From assembly GCA_003246265.1 (NCBI GenBank), contig QKAU01000042.1, forward strand, positions 17,276 through 81,275: a DNA stretch of 64,000 nt. The letters run 5' to 3'. Below are positions 26,891 to 36,433 of the stretch, piece by piece (within the stretch, counting starts at the first letter, position 1; every line of letters starts with the position of its first letter). Origin of the DNA: Kiritimatiellales bacterium. Its GTDB lineage: Bacteria > Verrucomicrobiota > Kiritimatiellia > Kiritimatiellales > Pontiellaceae. A program made the translations under genes and the position numbers. The notes below the pieces were generated by a model that ran no database searches, had not been told where the DNA came from, and saw nothing but the letters and a program-made list of their open reading frames with translations.

Positions 26891-27496
26891 ATGAAACGTA
26901 CCGTTGCGACCTTGTCGATCCTGTGCATGGCAGGTTTACATTCCGCCCATGGCGACAAATCCCTCGAAGAACGGGTAACCGCGCTTGAAAAGGAAGTGGC
27001 TGCACTGAAGGCCGCAACGCAGCCGGTCGTCGAAACGGCGAACCTTGAAAATCAGGTGGAAGAGCAACGACGGCTCGCCAAGGAGCGGATGCGAAGGGAT
27101 TCGGCAACCTATTCCCGCGATGAACTGCGGGAGATTGAAGAGCTCTACCAAGTGGCCAACAAGCAGTGGCGCAGCGAAGAGGGCAAGCAGAGCCTCCGGA
27201 AACTTATCGACAAATACGACAAGGCCAACCGGACCGGATGCGCCCTGCTTTACCTTGGGCAGATGGGCGAAGGAGCGGAAAAAGAGAACTACCTCAAGCA
27301 GGCCATTACGGGTTTCAGCGATTGTTTCTATGGCGATGGCGTGCAGGTGGGCGCTTACGCCCGCTACTGCCTGGCCCTATATTACAAGGGGACCGGCAAC
27401 GAGACGCAGATGAACAAACTGTTCAAGGAGCTCCGCGAGCTCTATCCCGATGCCATCGACCACAAGGGTAATCCACTCTCCCGGCTGATGGACTAG
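26891..27496 (+). CDS. Exported coiled-coil/TPR-like protein
   Basis: 201 aa. Signal peptide (MKRTVATLSILCMAGLHSAHG), then a short coiled coil (SLEERVTALEKEVAALKAA), a charged linker and a helical region at residues 90-190 resembling TPR/CpoB-type repeats (GCALLYLGQMGEG; YARYCLALYYKGTGN). GGAGG precedes the ATG. The layout resembles periplasmic CpoB-like proteins on a reduced scale, but the family is not certain. The stop shares CTAG with folC. Probably periplasmic. Confidence 0.6.
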   Translation: MKRTVATLSILCMAGLHSAHGDKSLEERVTALEKEVAALKAATQPVVETANLENQVEEQRRLAKERMRRDSATYSRDELREIEELYQVANKQWRSEEGKQSLRKLIDKYDKANRTGCALLYLGQMGEGAEKENYLKQAITGFSDCFYGDGVQVGAYARYCLALYYKGTGNETQMNKLFKELRELYPDAIDHKGNPLSRLMD

Positions 27497-28755
27497 ACCA
27501 ATCCGGCGTCGGAGAGCATCTGCTTCATGTAGAGCGAGCCGGCGACCACCACGAGTCGGCCAGGTTCCGACGACGCCCAGGCACAGGCCGCGTCCCACGC
27601 CCCGGACACCGTGCAGGGTACCGCCTCGATGCCCACGGCGCGGGCCTGGACCGCCGCATGCTCCGCCGTGGTCCCGCGCGGCGCGTCGATCGGCAGGGTC
27701 CACGCGGCGGAAACCAGCGGCTTGAGAGCGCGCAGGAATCCGGCGGCATCCTTGTCCTCGAGAAAGCCAAGGATGAACCCGACCTGGTGTTTTGGATGGT
27801 TTTCCCTAAGGGTTTTCACCAAGGCGCGGGCACCCGAAGGATTGTGCGCCCCGTCGAGGATGACCAGCGGATCGTCCCGCAACGTCTGGAACCGTGCCGC
27901 CCATTGGACCGATTCCAGCCCCTTCTTGAAGGCGGGCTCGAATCCAAGCATGTCGGAAAGGATTTCGAGCGAGGCAACGGCCACGGCGCAATTTTCGCGC
28001 TGGCATTCGCCGAGCAACGGCAGCTTGACCGGGGGCAGATTGCGCGAAGGGGTCTCGATCTTCAGCATCTGGGGTTCGCCGATCCTGGCGACGGATACCG
28101 CACCAGAACTGTAGACTACCGGCTCCCCCGCCCTTTCCAGGATCTGCCCGACCACCGCCTGCTGCGGGGCGGAAACCACGGGGCGGCCCGGCTTGATGAT
28201 GCCGGCCTTTTCCGCGGCGACCTGCTCGATGGTGTCGCCCAGGTAGTTGGCGTGGTCGAGGTCGATGTGCGTAATGACGGAAACCAGCGGAATCACCACG
28301 TTGGTGGCGTCCCACCGTCCGCCCATCCCCGTTTCCACAATGGCAATCTCCACCCCCTCGTCGGCGAAGAACTGGAAGGCCATGGCCGTCGAGACTTCGA
28401 AAAAGGTGGCCTTGCGCAATCCGGTTGTCCGCTCGACCTCTTCCGCGGCCCGCTCCACCAGCTCGATGTAGTAGTTGAGCCGATCTTCCGCGATCCGTTG
28501 CCCATTGAGCACGAAACGTTCGGCGAAATCGACGAGGTGCGGCGAGGTGTAGAGCCCGGTCTTGAACCCGGAGGCGCGGAGTACCGATTCCAGCATGGCG
28601 CAGACGGAACCCTTTCCGTTGGTGCCGGCCACGTGGGCGACTGCCAGGCGATGGTGGGGATTCCCCAGGGCATGGAGCAGGGCGGCGATGACCTCCAGCC
28701 CCGGTTTGATGCCTTGCGTCGTCCGAGCGAACAAGGCCTTTACGGCGTCGTTCAT
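27493..28755 (-). CDS. folC: Folylpolyglutamate/dihydrofolate synthase
   Basis: 420 aa Mur-ligase-family enzyme that adds glutamate to (dihydro)folate. P-loop VAHVAGTNGKGSVCAMLE near residues 40-57, TSPHLVDFAERF, metal/ATP site VETGMGGRWDATN, and the C-terminal LDGAHNPSGA signature. The ATG overlaps the accD stop (ATGA), so translation is coupled in an accD-folC operon, an arrangement common in bacteria. Confidence 0.92.
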   Translation of the reverse strand: MNDAVKALFARTTQGIKPGLEVIAALLHALGNPHHRLAVAHVAGTNGKGSVCAMLESVLRASGFKTGLYTSPHLVDFAERFVLNGQRIAEDRLNYYIELVERAAEEVERTTGLRKATFFEVSTAMAFQFFADEGVEIAIVETGMGGRWDATNVVIPLVSVITHIDLDHANYLGDTIEQVAAEKAGIIKPGRPVVSAPQQAVVGQILERAGEPVVYSSGAVSVARIGEPQMLKIETPSRNLPPVKLPLLGECQRENCAVAVASLEILSDMLGFEPAFKKGLESVQWAARFQTLRDDPLVILDGAHNPSGARALVKTLRENHPKHQVGFILGFLEDKDAAGFLRALKPLVSAAWTLPIDAPRGTTAEHAAVQARAVGIEAVPCTVSGAWDAACAWASSEPGRLVVVAGSLYMKQMLSDAGLV

Positions 28756-29600
28756 TGCGCGTCGCAGAGATATTGGAGCACAAGGATCATCCGGTCGCGC
28801 AATTCGTTGCGCGGCACGACCATGTCGATCAGTCCGTGCTTCTCCAGGAATTCGGCGCGCTGGAAGCCGGGCGGCAGGTCCTGCTGGGTGGTCTCCTTGA
28901 TGACGCGCGGCCCCGCAAAGCCGATCAGGGCTTCGGGCTCGGCCACGATGATGTCGCCGAGGGTGGCGAAACTGGCCATTACCCCGGCCATCGTCGGATG
29001 GGTGAGGATCGGGATATAGGGCAGGCTGGCGGCGGCATGGCGCGCGAGCGCGGCGCTGGTCTTGGCCATCTGCATCAGGCTGAGCAGTCCTTCGTACATG
29101 CGGGCGCCGCCGGATGCGCAGGAGAGCAGCACCGGCCGCCCCTCCTTCGTGCTGCGCTCGATCAAATAGGTGACGCGCTCGCCGACCACGCTGCCCATGC
29201 TGGCCCCCAGGAAGGAGAAGTCCATGACGCCCAGGCCGATGTCGCGTCCCCCCAGCGTGCAGCCGCCAATGGTGATGGCGTCGTCCCAACCCGACTTCTT
29301 CTGGTTGGCTTCGAGCTTTTCAATGTAGGATTGCTGGCCGGTAAAACCGAGGCTGTCGGTCGAGCGGATGCCGGAGGCCCACTCCTGGAAGGTTCCCGCG
29401 TCGGACAGCAGGTCGATCCGCGCCTGGCGCGGCAGGGTGAAATGGTGGCCGCACTTGGTGCAGACCTCGAGATTGGCGGTGACTTCCTTCTTGTAGACGA
29501 TTTCATTGCACGAGGGGCATTTCATCCAGAGCCCATCGGGCACTTCCCTCTTCTTGACGGTGATGGTGGAGTAGTTCTTCTTGTTTCCAAACAGCGCCAT
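28752..29600 (-). CDS. accD: Acetyl-CoA carboxylase carboxyltransferase subunit beta
   Basis: 282 aa. It forms malonyl-CoA with AccA in fatty acid synthesis. An N-terminal zinc ribbon uses Cys28, Cys31, Cys47 and Cys50 (WMKCPSCNE; VCTKCGHHF), followed by the crotonase-fold carboxyltransferase domain with LLSCASGGARMYEG. Length is normal. It starts just downstream of comF by about 15 bp, so comF, accD and folC may be one transcript. Confidence 0.94.
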   Translation of the reverse strand: MALFGNKKNYSTITVKKREVPDGLWMKCPSCNEIVYKKEVTANLEVCTKCGHHFTLPRQARIDLLSDAGTFQEWASGIRSTDSLGFTGQQSYIEKLEANQKKSGWDDAITIGGCTLGGRDIGLGVMDFSFLGASMGSVVGERVTYLIERSTKEGRPVLLSCASGGARMYEGLLSLMQMAKTSAALARHAAASLPYIPILTHPTMAGVMASFATLGDIIVAEPEALIGFAGPRVIKETTQQDLPPGFQRAEFLEKHGLIDMVVPRNELRDRMILVLQYLCDAQ

Positions 29601-29614
29601 GTCGAATCCTCTCG

Positions 29615-30319
29615 TTAACCCCGCGCCACCGTCAGCACGTGGACGGATTGTGCCCCGCCCTTCTTCAGGGCCTTGGCACAGGCGTTCACAGTGGCTCCGG
29701 TGGTCATCACATCATCGACCAGCAGCACCCGCCGCCCGTCCAGCCGCCCCGTCCTTCCTGACTGAAAAGCGTTCTGGACGTTACTAAGGCGCTGCTTGGC
29801 TGTCAAATTCGTTTGCGTGGCGGTCGGGTGAATTCGCCGGAGCACTCCGGAGGGCGCAGGCCGGCCGATCCGGCGCCCGAGCGCCTTGGCGAGCGCCGCG
29901 GACTGGTTGTAGCCTCGGCTGCGGCGGCGGACCGGGTGGAGCGGCACCGGCACGACCAGGTCGAAGGCCAACGCGGGATATTCGGCGCGGAGGCAACGGT
30001 CGAGGATTTCGGCCATGTCGGGCGCCAGCCAGAGCCCGTTACCATACTTGAGCCGCCGCAGCGCCTCTCCCACCACCCCGTCGTAGCGGGCCGCCGACCG
30101 AGCCCCGTCGAAGGCCGGCTCCTCGGCGGAGCAGGCATAGCAGATAAACCCGTGGTCGACGGCCCCCGCCACCGGGTCGCCGCACCGGTCGCAGAACGGG
30201 GGCTCGACCTTCCGGGCATCGGACCAGCAGTCCCAGCAGATGAACCGGTAGGGCTCCGCGGGCGGACCTCCGCATCCGATGCAGCGGCGCGGATAGAGCA
30301 TGTCCAGCAACCCTTGCAT
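29615..30319 (-). CDS. comF: ComF-family phosphoribosyltransferase-like protein
   Basis: 234 aa. N-terminal double zinc ribbon (Cys13/16, Cys28/31, Cys43/46, Cys57/60) and a C-terminal PRTase fold with the PRPP loop VLLVDDVMTTGAT. Homologues act in competence for DNA uptake, but many non-competent bacteria also have the gene. The ATG at 30319 has GGAAG upstream. It follows the SH3b protein gene by about 40 bp on the same strand. Together with dprA it would fit, but does not prove, transformability. Confidence 0.85.
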   Translation of the reverse strand: MQGLLDMLYPRRCIGCGGPPAEPYRFICWDCWSDARKVEPPFCDRCGDPVAGAVDHGFICYACSAEEPAFDGARSAARYDGVVGEALRRLKYGNGLWLAPDMAEILDRCLRAEYPALAFDLVVPVPLHPVRRRSRGYNQSAALAKALGRRIGRPAPSGVLRRIHPTATQTNLTAKQRLSNVQNAFQSGRTGRLDGRRVLLVDDVMTTGATVNACAKALKKGGAQSVHVLTVARG

Positions 30320-30360
30320 GGTGGAACTTCCGGGCGGCCTGCGCCACAGGCCGGGGCGGT

Positions 30361-31185
30361 TCAGTCCTTGAGGATCGGATCCAGGTTGATCTTCTGCGGC
30401 TGGATGATCGGGAGGTCGACATCCTTGGCCCAGTAGAGCGGCCCCTTGATGAGCATCGAGCGGTTGAGGTAGCGTTCCAGCTGCGGCTCCTGGCCCCGCA
30501 CGAGGCAGATCGGTTCCTCGAATCCGTCGGCGATCAGCACCAGCTTGTAGAGGCCCGGATTCGCCCGGCGGAGGACCCCCGGAATCTCCTCGACCTGGCC
30601 CTGCGGCTTCGAAGCGTCGAGGATCAGGAGCAACGGGGGCAGTTCCTCCTCCGCAACCGCCGGGGCCGACGCCACCGGCGCCGCCGCGGCGTGCGTCTCC
30701 TCGATGACGGCCACGGGCGCCGCCTCGGGCTCGGGGACGGGTTCCGGCACCGGCGGGGCGACCTTCTCGACGAAGTCGGAACTGATCCAGACCTTGCTTT
30801 GGGGCGGCGGGGCGATCTTGACCCAGTCCTGGAATTCGCCGCGCACCGTTACCGGGTCGCCCTGGGCGACGACGGCCACCACGGAATAGTTGAGGTTGGG
30901 ACCCGACCGGACATTGAGCTTGGCCGGAAGCACGACCCCGTTGCCGATGAACTCCTTCGCCACCCACAGGTCGAGGTGCTCCGGCGGCACGACCGCCACC
31001 CACCCGTTGGTCTCCCCGAGATAGGCCAGCTCGTCCCCGCGCATGGTCCGGTCGAGCAGCTCGCCTTCCATGCCAGGCGCCGCGCGCAGGCTTACCCGGT
31101 CGCCGGTCACCCGCACCTTGATCGATTCATTGGACTGGGCGGCCGCGGTCGCGGCGACCGCGAAAAGCAGGATCAACGATTTCAT
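30361..31185 (-). CDS. Exported protein with two SH3b domains
   Basis: 274 aa. Signal peptide (MKSLILLFAVAATAAAQ), two bacterial SH3 domains (about residues 22-80 with VSLRAAPGMEG, and 85-140 with LNVRSGPNLNYSVV), a Pro/Glu/Ala-rich linker (EPVPEPEAAP) and a C-terminal domain of about 90 residues with no match. SH3b domains usually bind peptidoglycan peptides, so a periplasmic envelope role is likely. The RBS AGGGGA lies before the ATG. It sits 13 bp after tatD. Confidence 0.75.
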   Translation of the reverse strand: MKSLILLFAVAATAAAQSNESIKVRVTGDRVSLRAAPGMEGELLDRTMRGDELAYLGETNGWVAVVPPEHLDLWVAKEFIGNGVVLPAKLNVRSGPNLNYSVVAVVAQGDPVTVRGEFQDWVKIAPPPQSKVWISSDFVEKVAPPVPEPVPEPEAAPVAVIEETHAAAAPVASAPAVAEEELPPLLLILDASKPQGQVEEIPGVLRRANPGLYKLVLIADGFEEPICLVRGQEPQLERYLNRSMLIKGPLYWAKDVDLPIIQPQKINLDPILKD

Positions 31186-31198
31186 GGCATTCCCCTAT

Positions 31199-31975
31199 TC
31201 AGAGCGCGAAGAGCCTCCGCGCGTTGCTGGCAGTCGATTCGGCGATGGATTCTAGCGAAGCGCCCTTGAGTTCGGCAAGTTGTTTGGCCACATGAACCAC
31301 GAAGGCGGGCTCGTTGCGCTGGCCGCGCATCGGCACGGGGGCGAGATAGGGCGAATCGGTCTCGATCAGCAGGCGGTCGTCGGGCACATGCCTCGCCACC
31401 TCGCGCAGCGGCTCGGCGTTGGCGAAGGTGACGATCCCGCTGAAGCTGACCATCAGGCCGAGGTCGAGCACCTGCCGGGCAAACCGTGCATCGCGGGTGA
31501 AGCAGTGCAGCACGCCCAGGCGGCCGGGATCGCCCTTCCATGCGGCGGCATAGTCTCCAAGCAGGGCCAGCGTATCCTCGTCGGCGTCGCGGGAATGCAC
31601 CACCACCGGCTTGCCGAACTCCGCAGCCAAGGCCAGGTTTTCGGCGAAGAGCCTTTTCTGCTGCGCCGCGGTATCGGCGCTGTAGTAGTAGTCGAGCCCG
31701 GTTTCGCCGACGGCCTTCACCAGCGGATCGGCCACCCATTCCCGCAAGGCGGCGAGGTCGGGCCGGTGCACCGCCTCGTCGCGGTCGTAGCCGGCGCAGC
31801 CGAAAATCCGGCCCGGATGCTCTTCCGCGAGCTTCAGGACGCATTCGTTGGCCGGGGCGCTCCCGCCGATGGCCACCATTTCGCGGACCTCTGCATCCCG
31901 GGCGCGGGCCAGCATCGCCTCCAGGGCACCTTCCTTGACGAATCGTTCGAAATGGACATGGGTATCGATGAACAT
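31199..31975 (-). CDS. tatD: TatD-family metal-dependent deoxyribonuclease
   Basis: 258 aa TIM-barrel amidohydrolase. Metal-binding DTHVHF at residues 4-9, [30 protein letters not shown] and the C-terminal [13 protein letters not shown] are all in place. Homologues are 3'-5' exonucleases in DNA repair or D-aminoacyl-tRNA deacylase-like. No clear Shine-Dalgarno; a TTTACT lies 10 nt before the ATG, so a very short leader is possible. Divergent from fusA. Confidence 0.88.
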   Translation of the reverse strand: MFIDTHVHFERFVKEGALEAMLARARDAEVREMVAIGGSAPANECVLKLAEEHPGRIFGCAGYDRDEAVHRPDLAALREWVADPLVKAVGETGLDYYYSADTAAQQKRLFAENLALAAEFGKPVVVHSRDADEDTLALLGDYAAAWKGDPGRLGVLHCFTRDARFARQVLDLGLMVSFSGIVTFANAEPLREVARHVPDDRLLIETDSPYLAPVPMRGQRNEPAFVVHVAKQLAELKGASLESIAESTASNARRLFAL

Positions 31976-32091
31976 GACGTGGGGCAGTAAAGCGAAAGCG
32001 GTCGGCGGGGAGCGAGCAGTATTGGCGGAAAAAGGGCGGCGCGGACCCGCGCCACCCCCATTCATTACACCAACTTTTAACGAATTCATCC

Positions 32092-32120
32092 TTGAAGGCG
32101 ATGGGAGCGGTCGGCATATT
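32092..32120 (+). promoter_or_regulatory. fusA promoter
   Basis: -35 TTGAAG (32092-32097), 17-bp spacer, -10 CATATT (32115-32120). The leader is about 40 nt and carries a GAGG Shine-Dalgarno. Confidence 0.6.
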
Positions 32121-32167
32121 TGCGCGCCTTTATGGGTTAAAGACAAACCATTTAACGAGGTAAACCA

Positions 32168-34252
32168 ATGGCTAGAACAGTCCCCTTGCAGAAGGTCCGC
32201 AACATCGGCATCATGGCGCACATCGACGCCGGCAAGACCACCGTCTCCGAACGTATCCTTTATTACACCGGCCGTTCCCACAAGATCGGCGAGGTGCACG
32301 ACGGCGCCGCCACCATGGACTGGATGGTCCAGGAGCAGGAGCGCGGCATCACCATCACCTCCGCCGCCACCACCTGCATGTGGAAAGACCACCTGATCTC
32401 CCTGATCGACACCCCCGGCCACGTGGACTTCACGATGGAAGTGGAGCGTTCCCTGCGCGTGCTCGACGGGGCCATCGCCCTCTACTGCGCGGTCGGCGGC
32501 GTGCAGCCCCAGTCCGAAACCGTATGGCACCAATCCGAGAAGTACGAAGTGCCGAAGATCGCCTTCGTCAACAAGATGGACCGTATTGGCGCCGATTTCT
32601 TCAGCGTCGTAGACGGCATCCAGAACATGCTCGGCGCCAATGCCGTTCCGGTGGTGATACCGATCGGTGCGTCCGACACGTTCAGGGGCCACATCGATCT
32701 GATCACCATGAAGGCCCGCATCTTCAAGGACGAGACCCAGGGGGCGGAATGGGACGATGTTGACATCCCGGACGAGCTGAAGGAAACCGCCGAAATGTGG
32801 CGCAACAACCTCGTCGAGAAATGCGCGGAGCAGGACGAGGCCATGCTCGAGAAGTATTTCGAGGAGGGCGACCTGACCGAAGCGGAAATCTGGAAGATCC
32901 TGCGCAAGGCTACCTGTTCGCGCCATGTCGTTCCGGTCTATTGCGGTTCGGCCTTCAAGAACAAGGGTGTTCAGGCACTCCTCGACGGCGTCGTCAACAT
33001 CCTGCCGGCCCCCAATGAAATCCCGCCGATCATCTGCACCAAGAAACCGGAAAACCAGCGCAAGGTCGACGACAATGAAGTGCTCTCCGCCCTCGCGTTC
33101 AAGATCATGTCCGACAAGCACATGGGCAAGCTGACCTATATCCGCATCTACTCCGGCACCCTGGAGGCGGGCACGACGATCTGGAACAGCACCCAGCAGA
33201 AGAAGCAGCGTGTCGGCCGCATCCTCCGCATGCACGCCAACCGCCAGGAAGCGATCAACGCCGCAGTCGCCGGCGACATCGTGGCCGTGGTCGGCCTGCA
33301 GGAGACCAAGACCGGCGATACCCTCTGCACCCAGGACAACGAGATCCACCTCGAGGCCATGGAGTTCCCCTCGCCCGTCATCAGCATCTCGATCAAGCCC
33401 GAATCCAATGCCGACAACGAGAAGCTCGGCGAGGCCCTGCACCGCCTGGCCGACGAGGATCCCACCTTCACCGTCGCCTTCGACAAGGAGACCAGCGAGA
33501 CCATCATCTCGGGCATGGGCGAGCTCCACCTCGAGATCATCGTGGACCGCCTCAAACGCGAATTTGGCGTAATCGCCGCCGTCGGACGCCCGGAAGTGGC
33601 CTACCGCGAAACCGCCACCACCTCCTCCGAAGGCTCCTACAAGCACTCGAAGCAGTCCGGCGGACGCGGCCAGTACGGCCATGTTGTGATGGCCCTCGAA
33701 CCGCGCAACCCCGGCGAAGGCTTCGAATTCGTCAACGCCGTCGTGGGCGGGCGCATTCCGCAGGAATACATCCCCTCCTGCGAAAAGGGCGTCATCCAGG
33801 CCCTGGAGCACGGACCCTACGCCGGCTACCCGGTGGTGGACATGAAGGTCATCCTGACCGACGGTTCCTACCACGATGTCGACTCCTCGGATTTCGCCTT
33901 CCAGATCGCCGCGCGCCAGGGCTTCAAGGAGCTCTTCATGAAGGGTAATCCGGAGTTGCTCGAGCCGATCATGAGCATCGAGGTAACCACCCCGGACGAA
34001 TACATGGGCGCCGTCAACGGCACCATCGCCCAGCGCCGCGGCCGCATCGAGTCGATGGACGAACGCGGCGGCATGAAGATCGTCAAGGGCATGGTGCCGC
34101 TGAGCGAAATGTTCGGCTACTCCAACACGCTCCGCTCCCTCACGCAGGGCCGCGCGTCGTTCTCGATGCACTTCGAGCACTACGAGGCGGTCCCCTTCTC
34201 GATCGCCGAGGAAGTGGTCAAGAAGCGCCGCGCCGAAGGCAAGGTCCGCTAA
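32168..34252 (+). CDS. fusA: Translation elongation factor G
   Basis: 694 aa, full length. GTPase that translocates tRNA and mRNA on the ribosome. G1 [19 protein letters not shown], switch I with [12 protein letters not shown]3 [10 protein letters not shown]4 [10 protein letters not shown], then domains II-V ending in [13 protein letters not shown]. Here it is a monocistronic unit with its own promoter and a strong terminator, not in a str operon with rpsL/rpsG, so it may be one of two paralogues. Confidence 0.95.
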   Translation: MARTVPLQKVRNIGIMAHIDAGKTTVSERILYYTGRSHKIGEVHDGAATMDWMVQEQERGITITSAATTCMWKDHLISLIDTPGHVDFTMEVERSLRVLDGAIALYCAVGGVQPQSETVWHQSEKYEVPKIAFVNKMDRIGADFFSVVDGIQNMLGANAVPVVIPIGASDTFRGHIDLITMKARIFKDETQGAEWDDVDIPDELKETAEMWRNNLVEKCAEQDEAMLEKYFEEGDLTEAEIWKILRKATCSRHVVPVYCGSAFKNKGVQALLDGVVNILPAPNEIPPIICTKKPENQRKVDDNEVLSALAFKIMSDKHMGKLTYIRIYSGTLEAGTTIWNSTQQKKQRVGRILRMHANRQEAINAAVAGDIVAVVGLQETKTGDTLCTQDNEIHLEAMEFPSPVISISIKPESNADNEKLGEALHRLADEDPTFTVAFDKETSETIISGMGELHLEIIVDRLKREFGVIAAVGRPEVAYRETATTSSEGSYKHSKQSGGRGQYGHVVMALEPRNPGEGFEFVNAVVGGRIPQEYIPSCEKGVIQALEHGPYAGYPVVDMKVILTDGSYHDVDSSDFAFQIAARQGFKELFMKGNPELLEPIMSIEVTTPDEYMGAVNGTIAQRRGRIESMDERGGMKIVKGMVPLSEMFGYSNTLRSLTQGRASFSMHFEHYEAVPFSIAEEVVKKRRAEGKVR

Positions 34253-34273
34253 CCGGTCCCGGAGCCCGAACGG

Positions 34274-34306
34274 AAAGGCCACCCATCGTGGGTGGCCTTT
34301 TCTTTT
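34274..34306 (+). terminator. fusA terminator
   Basis: A 12-bp perfect stem AAAGGCCACCCA / TGGGTGGCCTTT with loop TCG, followed by TCTTTT. Confidence 0.9.
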
Positions 34307-34350
34307 GCCCGCGCGCAATGACGGAACGTTGGCGCAATCCACGAATGATA

Positions 34351-34433
34351 TGCCGTTGCCGATTCCACTGGCAGGGACGGCTGTCCCCAGCCATCCACGG
34401 CGGTGCGGGACACCGCCCTACCCATCAACGGCA
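34351..34433. repeat. REP-like palindromic element
   Basis: Ends TGCCGTTG (34351-34358) and CAACGGCA (34426-34433) are inverted. Inside are two hairpins: GGGAC/GTCCC (34374-34387) and GGCGGTG/CACCGCC (34399-34417). It is non-coding, lies between fusA and tRNA-Val, and looks like a dispersed intergenic repeat; no second copy was seen in this window. Confidence 0.5.
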
Positions 34434-34480
34434 ACTCAACCGTTGCCTGCCCTAGAGCCAGCCCCCGGCCCCAAGCAATG

Positions 34481-34512
34481 AAAAAGGGGCTGGAAACGAA
34501 TTTCCAGCCCCG
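34481..34512 (-). terminator. Terminator of tRNA-Val
   Basis: Stem GGGGCTGGAAA / TTTCCAGCCCC with loop CGAA. On the minus strand it is followed by TTTTT. Confidence 0.85.
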
Positions 34513-34516
34513 AAGA

Positions 34517-34593
34517 TGGTGGGCGGTGAGGGGCTCGAACCCGCGACCCTCTGGGTGTAAACCAGATGCTCTAGCCAACTGAGCTAACCGCCC
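34517..34593 (-). tRNA. tRNA-Val (TAC)
   Basis: 77 nt with encoded CCA. Acceptor GGGCGGT pairs with ACCGCCC, the anticodon loop TTTACAC gives TAC, and the T-arm has GGTTCGAGCC. A terminator follows, so it is a single-tRNA unit. Confidence 0.95.
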
Positions 34594-34667
34594 TTTTGTT
34601 CAAAGGAGCGCACAGAATACCCATTCCCTTTTTCGAGTCAAGGGGCGATCGGGAAAAAAAGCGCATA

Positions 34668-35297
34668 TTAAGCGATCAGGACATCCAGCCAGGTCTCCGC
34701 CATCAGCGCGTGGCCCGCAGGCGTGGGGTGGACGCCGTCGGCGGCCCAATACGAGGGGATGTGGCGCTGCTGCGCCGCGAGGAAGGCGGCGTCGAAATCG
34801 ATCCATGCCGCGCCGGATCCCTCCGCGAGCCGGCGGATGATCGCGATCTTGGGATCGAGGTCTCCTCGCATGGCGGCCACCTGCGGGTCCACATGCAGCA
34901 GGAAGGGGGAACAGACCGCGATCCTGGCGGAGGTCTCCTCCCGGATGCGCCGTATCAGTTCCCCGTATTCCGCCTCGAACCGGTCATCGGGTGTCGGATC
35001 GTTGCGGTCGTACCGGCGCCACGTATTGTTGACCCCGACGAGGAGCGACACCCAGGCGGGGCCAAGGGCCGCGCAGTCGCGATCCAGGCGCGCCAGCAGG
35101 TCGCCCGTCCGGTCGCCGCTGATTCCGGTATTGCGGAACCGCAGCCCCAAGCCCCGGTACCGGCTGCGAAGCCGTTCCGCGATCATCCCGACGTAGCCAC
35201 TCCCCATCGACGAGGAGTCGTTCCGGTTGCGCCCGCAGTCGGTTACGCTGTCCCCGGTAAAGAGGATCAGATCGTTCGCGCGGAACGGCAGGTTCAC
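34668..35297 (-). CDS. SGNH/GDSL-family hydrolase
   Basis: 209 aa, no signal peptide, so cytoplasmic. Block I FTGDSVTD with nucleophile Ser17, block II Gly in NTGISGDRT, block III GVNNTW with the oxyanion Asn, and block V DGVHPTPAGH with the catalytic Asp/His. This resembles the short SGNH esterases that act on carbohydrate or lipid esters. It overlaps the hisC stop by 4 bp and should be translated with hisC; the link with histidine metabolism is not obvious. Confidence 0.8.
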   Translation of the reverse strand: MNLPFRANDLILFTGDSVTDCGRNRNDSSSMGSGYVGMIAERLRSRYRGLGLRFRNTGISGDRTGDLLARLDRDCAALGPAWVSLLVGVNNTWRRYDRNDPTPDDRFEAEYGELIRRIREETSARIAVCSPFLLHVDPQVAAMRGDLDPKIAIIRRLAEGSGAAWIDFDAAFLAAQQRHIPSYWAADGVHPTPAGHALMAETWLDVLIA

Positions 35298-36385
35298 GGC
35301 AGCACATCCCGCAGGGCGTCGACCACCCGCCGGTTTTGTTCCGGCGTGCCGAGGGTGATGCGGATATGATCGGGCAGTCCGTAGGGGTCCATCGGGCGGA
35401 CGATGACCTTGCGTTTCTGGAGTTCGGCAAAGACCTCGCGCCCCCGCCCGGTCCGGCAGAGGATGAAGTTGGCGGCGGACGGTACGGTTTGCACCCCGAT
35501 CCTCGGCAGCTCCCGCTCGAAGAAGGCCAGCCCCTCGGCCACCATCTCCCGCGTTTCGACCAGATGGGTCGTGTCGTCGAGTGCCGCCATGGCCGCGACC
35601 TGCGCCATGGCGCTGACGTTGAACGGCTGGCGCACCTTGTTGAGCAGACCGATGAGCCCGGCATGGCCGATGCCGTAGCCGATGCGCAGGCCGGCGAGAC
35701 CGTAGGCCTTGGAAAAGGTGCGCAGCACGATGACGTTTTCCCGTCCTTCACGGACATGACGCAGCACATTGGGCTTCAACGCCTCGGGCATGACTTCGAA
35801 ATAGGCTTCGTCGATGATGGCCACGACATGGCCGGGCAGCCGTTCAATGAAATCGTCGAGCGCCGCCGGTTCCACCGCGGTGCCGGTCGGGTTGTTGGGG
35901 TTGCAGACGGCCACGAGCCGCGTTTTCGGCGAGATCGCCGCGAGCATGGCATCGAGATCGTGCAGGTGGCCGGGCATGGGTACGCGCACGACATCGGCCT
36001 CGTACATGGCTGCCGCCAGGAAATAGACCGCAAACGCCTCGGTCCCCATGACGATGTTCGTCCCCTTCCCCAAAAAGACGTGGCTCAGGAATACGATCAG
36101 CTCGTTGCTGCCGCATCCGAACAGGATCTGGGTGGGATCGACATCGAGGAACGCCGCCAGCTTGTGCTTGAGGTGGAAGGCGCCGCCGTCGGGATAGCGG
36201 TGCATTTCGGGAATCGCTGCGCGCATCGCCTCGACCGCCATGGGGGACGGTCCCAGCTCGTTTTCGTTGGAGGCCACCTTGATGATCTCCGCCATGTCCG
36301 GAAATCCCAGTTCGCGCGCCACTTCGTCGATCGGCCGGCCCGGCTCATAGACGCGCAGGGCGTTGATGTAGTCCTTGGCTTTCAT
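35294..36385 (-). CDS. hisC: Histidinol-phosphate aminotransferase
   Basis: 363 aa PLP fold type I enzyme that converts imidazole acetol phosphate to L-histidinol phosphate. Markers: NPNNPTG, DEAYFEVMP (PLP ring contact Asp/Tyr), the Schiff-base Lys in RTFSKAYGLAGLRIGYG, and a C-terminal RPMDPYGLPDHIRITLG carrying the substrate Arg. No other his gene is adjacent; some HisC paralogues act on other amino acids. The start at 36385 has no Shine-Dalgarno but lies 6 nt from a promoter -10. Confidence 0.85.
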   Translation of the reverse strand: MKAKDYINALRVYEPGRPIDEVARELGFPDMAEIIKVASNENELGPSPMAVEAMRAAIPEMHRYPDGGAFHLKHKLAAFLDVDPTQILFGCGSNELIVFLSHVFLGKGTNIVMGTEAFAVYFLAAAMYEADVVRVPMPGHLHDLDAMLAAISPKTRLVAVCNPNNPTGTAVEPAALDDFIERLPGHVVAIIDEAYFEVMPEALKPNVLRHVREGRENVIVLRTFSKAYGLAGLRIGYGIGHAGLIGLLNKVRQPFNVSAMAQVAAMAALDDTTHLVETREMVAEGLAFFERELPRIGVQTVPSAANFILCRTGRGREVFAELQKRKVIVRPMDPYGLPDHIRITLGTPEQNRRVVDALRDVLP

Positions 36386-36391
36386 GGCGCG

Positions 36392-36420
36392 AGTATCTAC
36401 CGGCGGCGGTTGCGATGCAA
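36392..36420 (-). promoter_or_regulatory. hisC promoter, leaderless
   Basis: On the minus strand -35 TTGCAT (36420-36415), 17-bp spacer, -10 GATACT (36397-36392), then 6 nt to the ATG at 36385. No ribosome-binding site. Confidence 0.6.
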
Positions 36421-36433
36421 CCACGGGCAACGC

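Noticed and set aside
31975..34342. Long upstream extension of the tatD frame antisense to fusA
   Set aside because: Antisense to a certain EF-G gene; TatD family start is at 31975.
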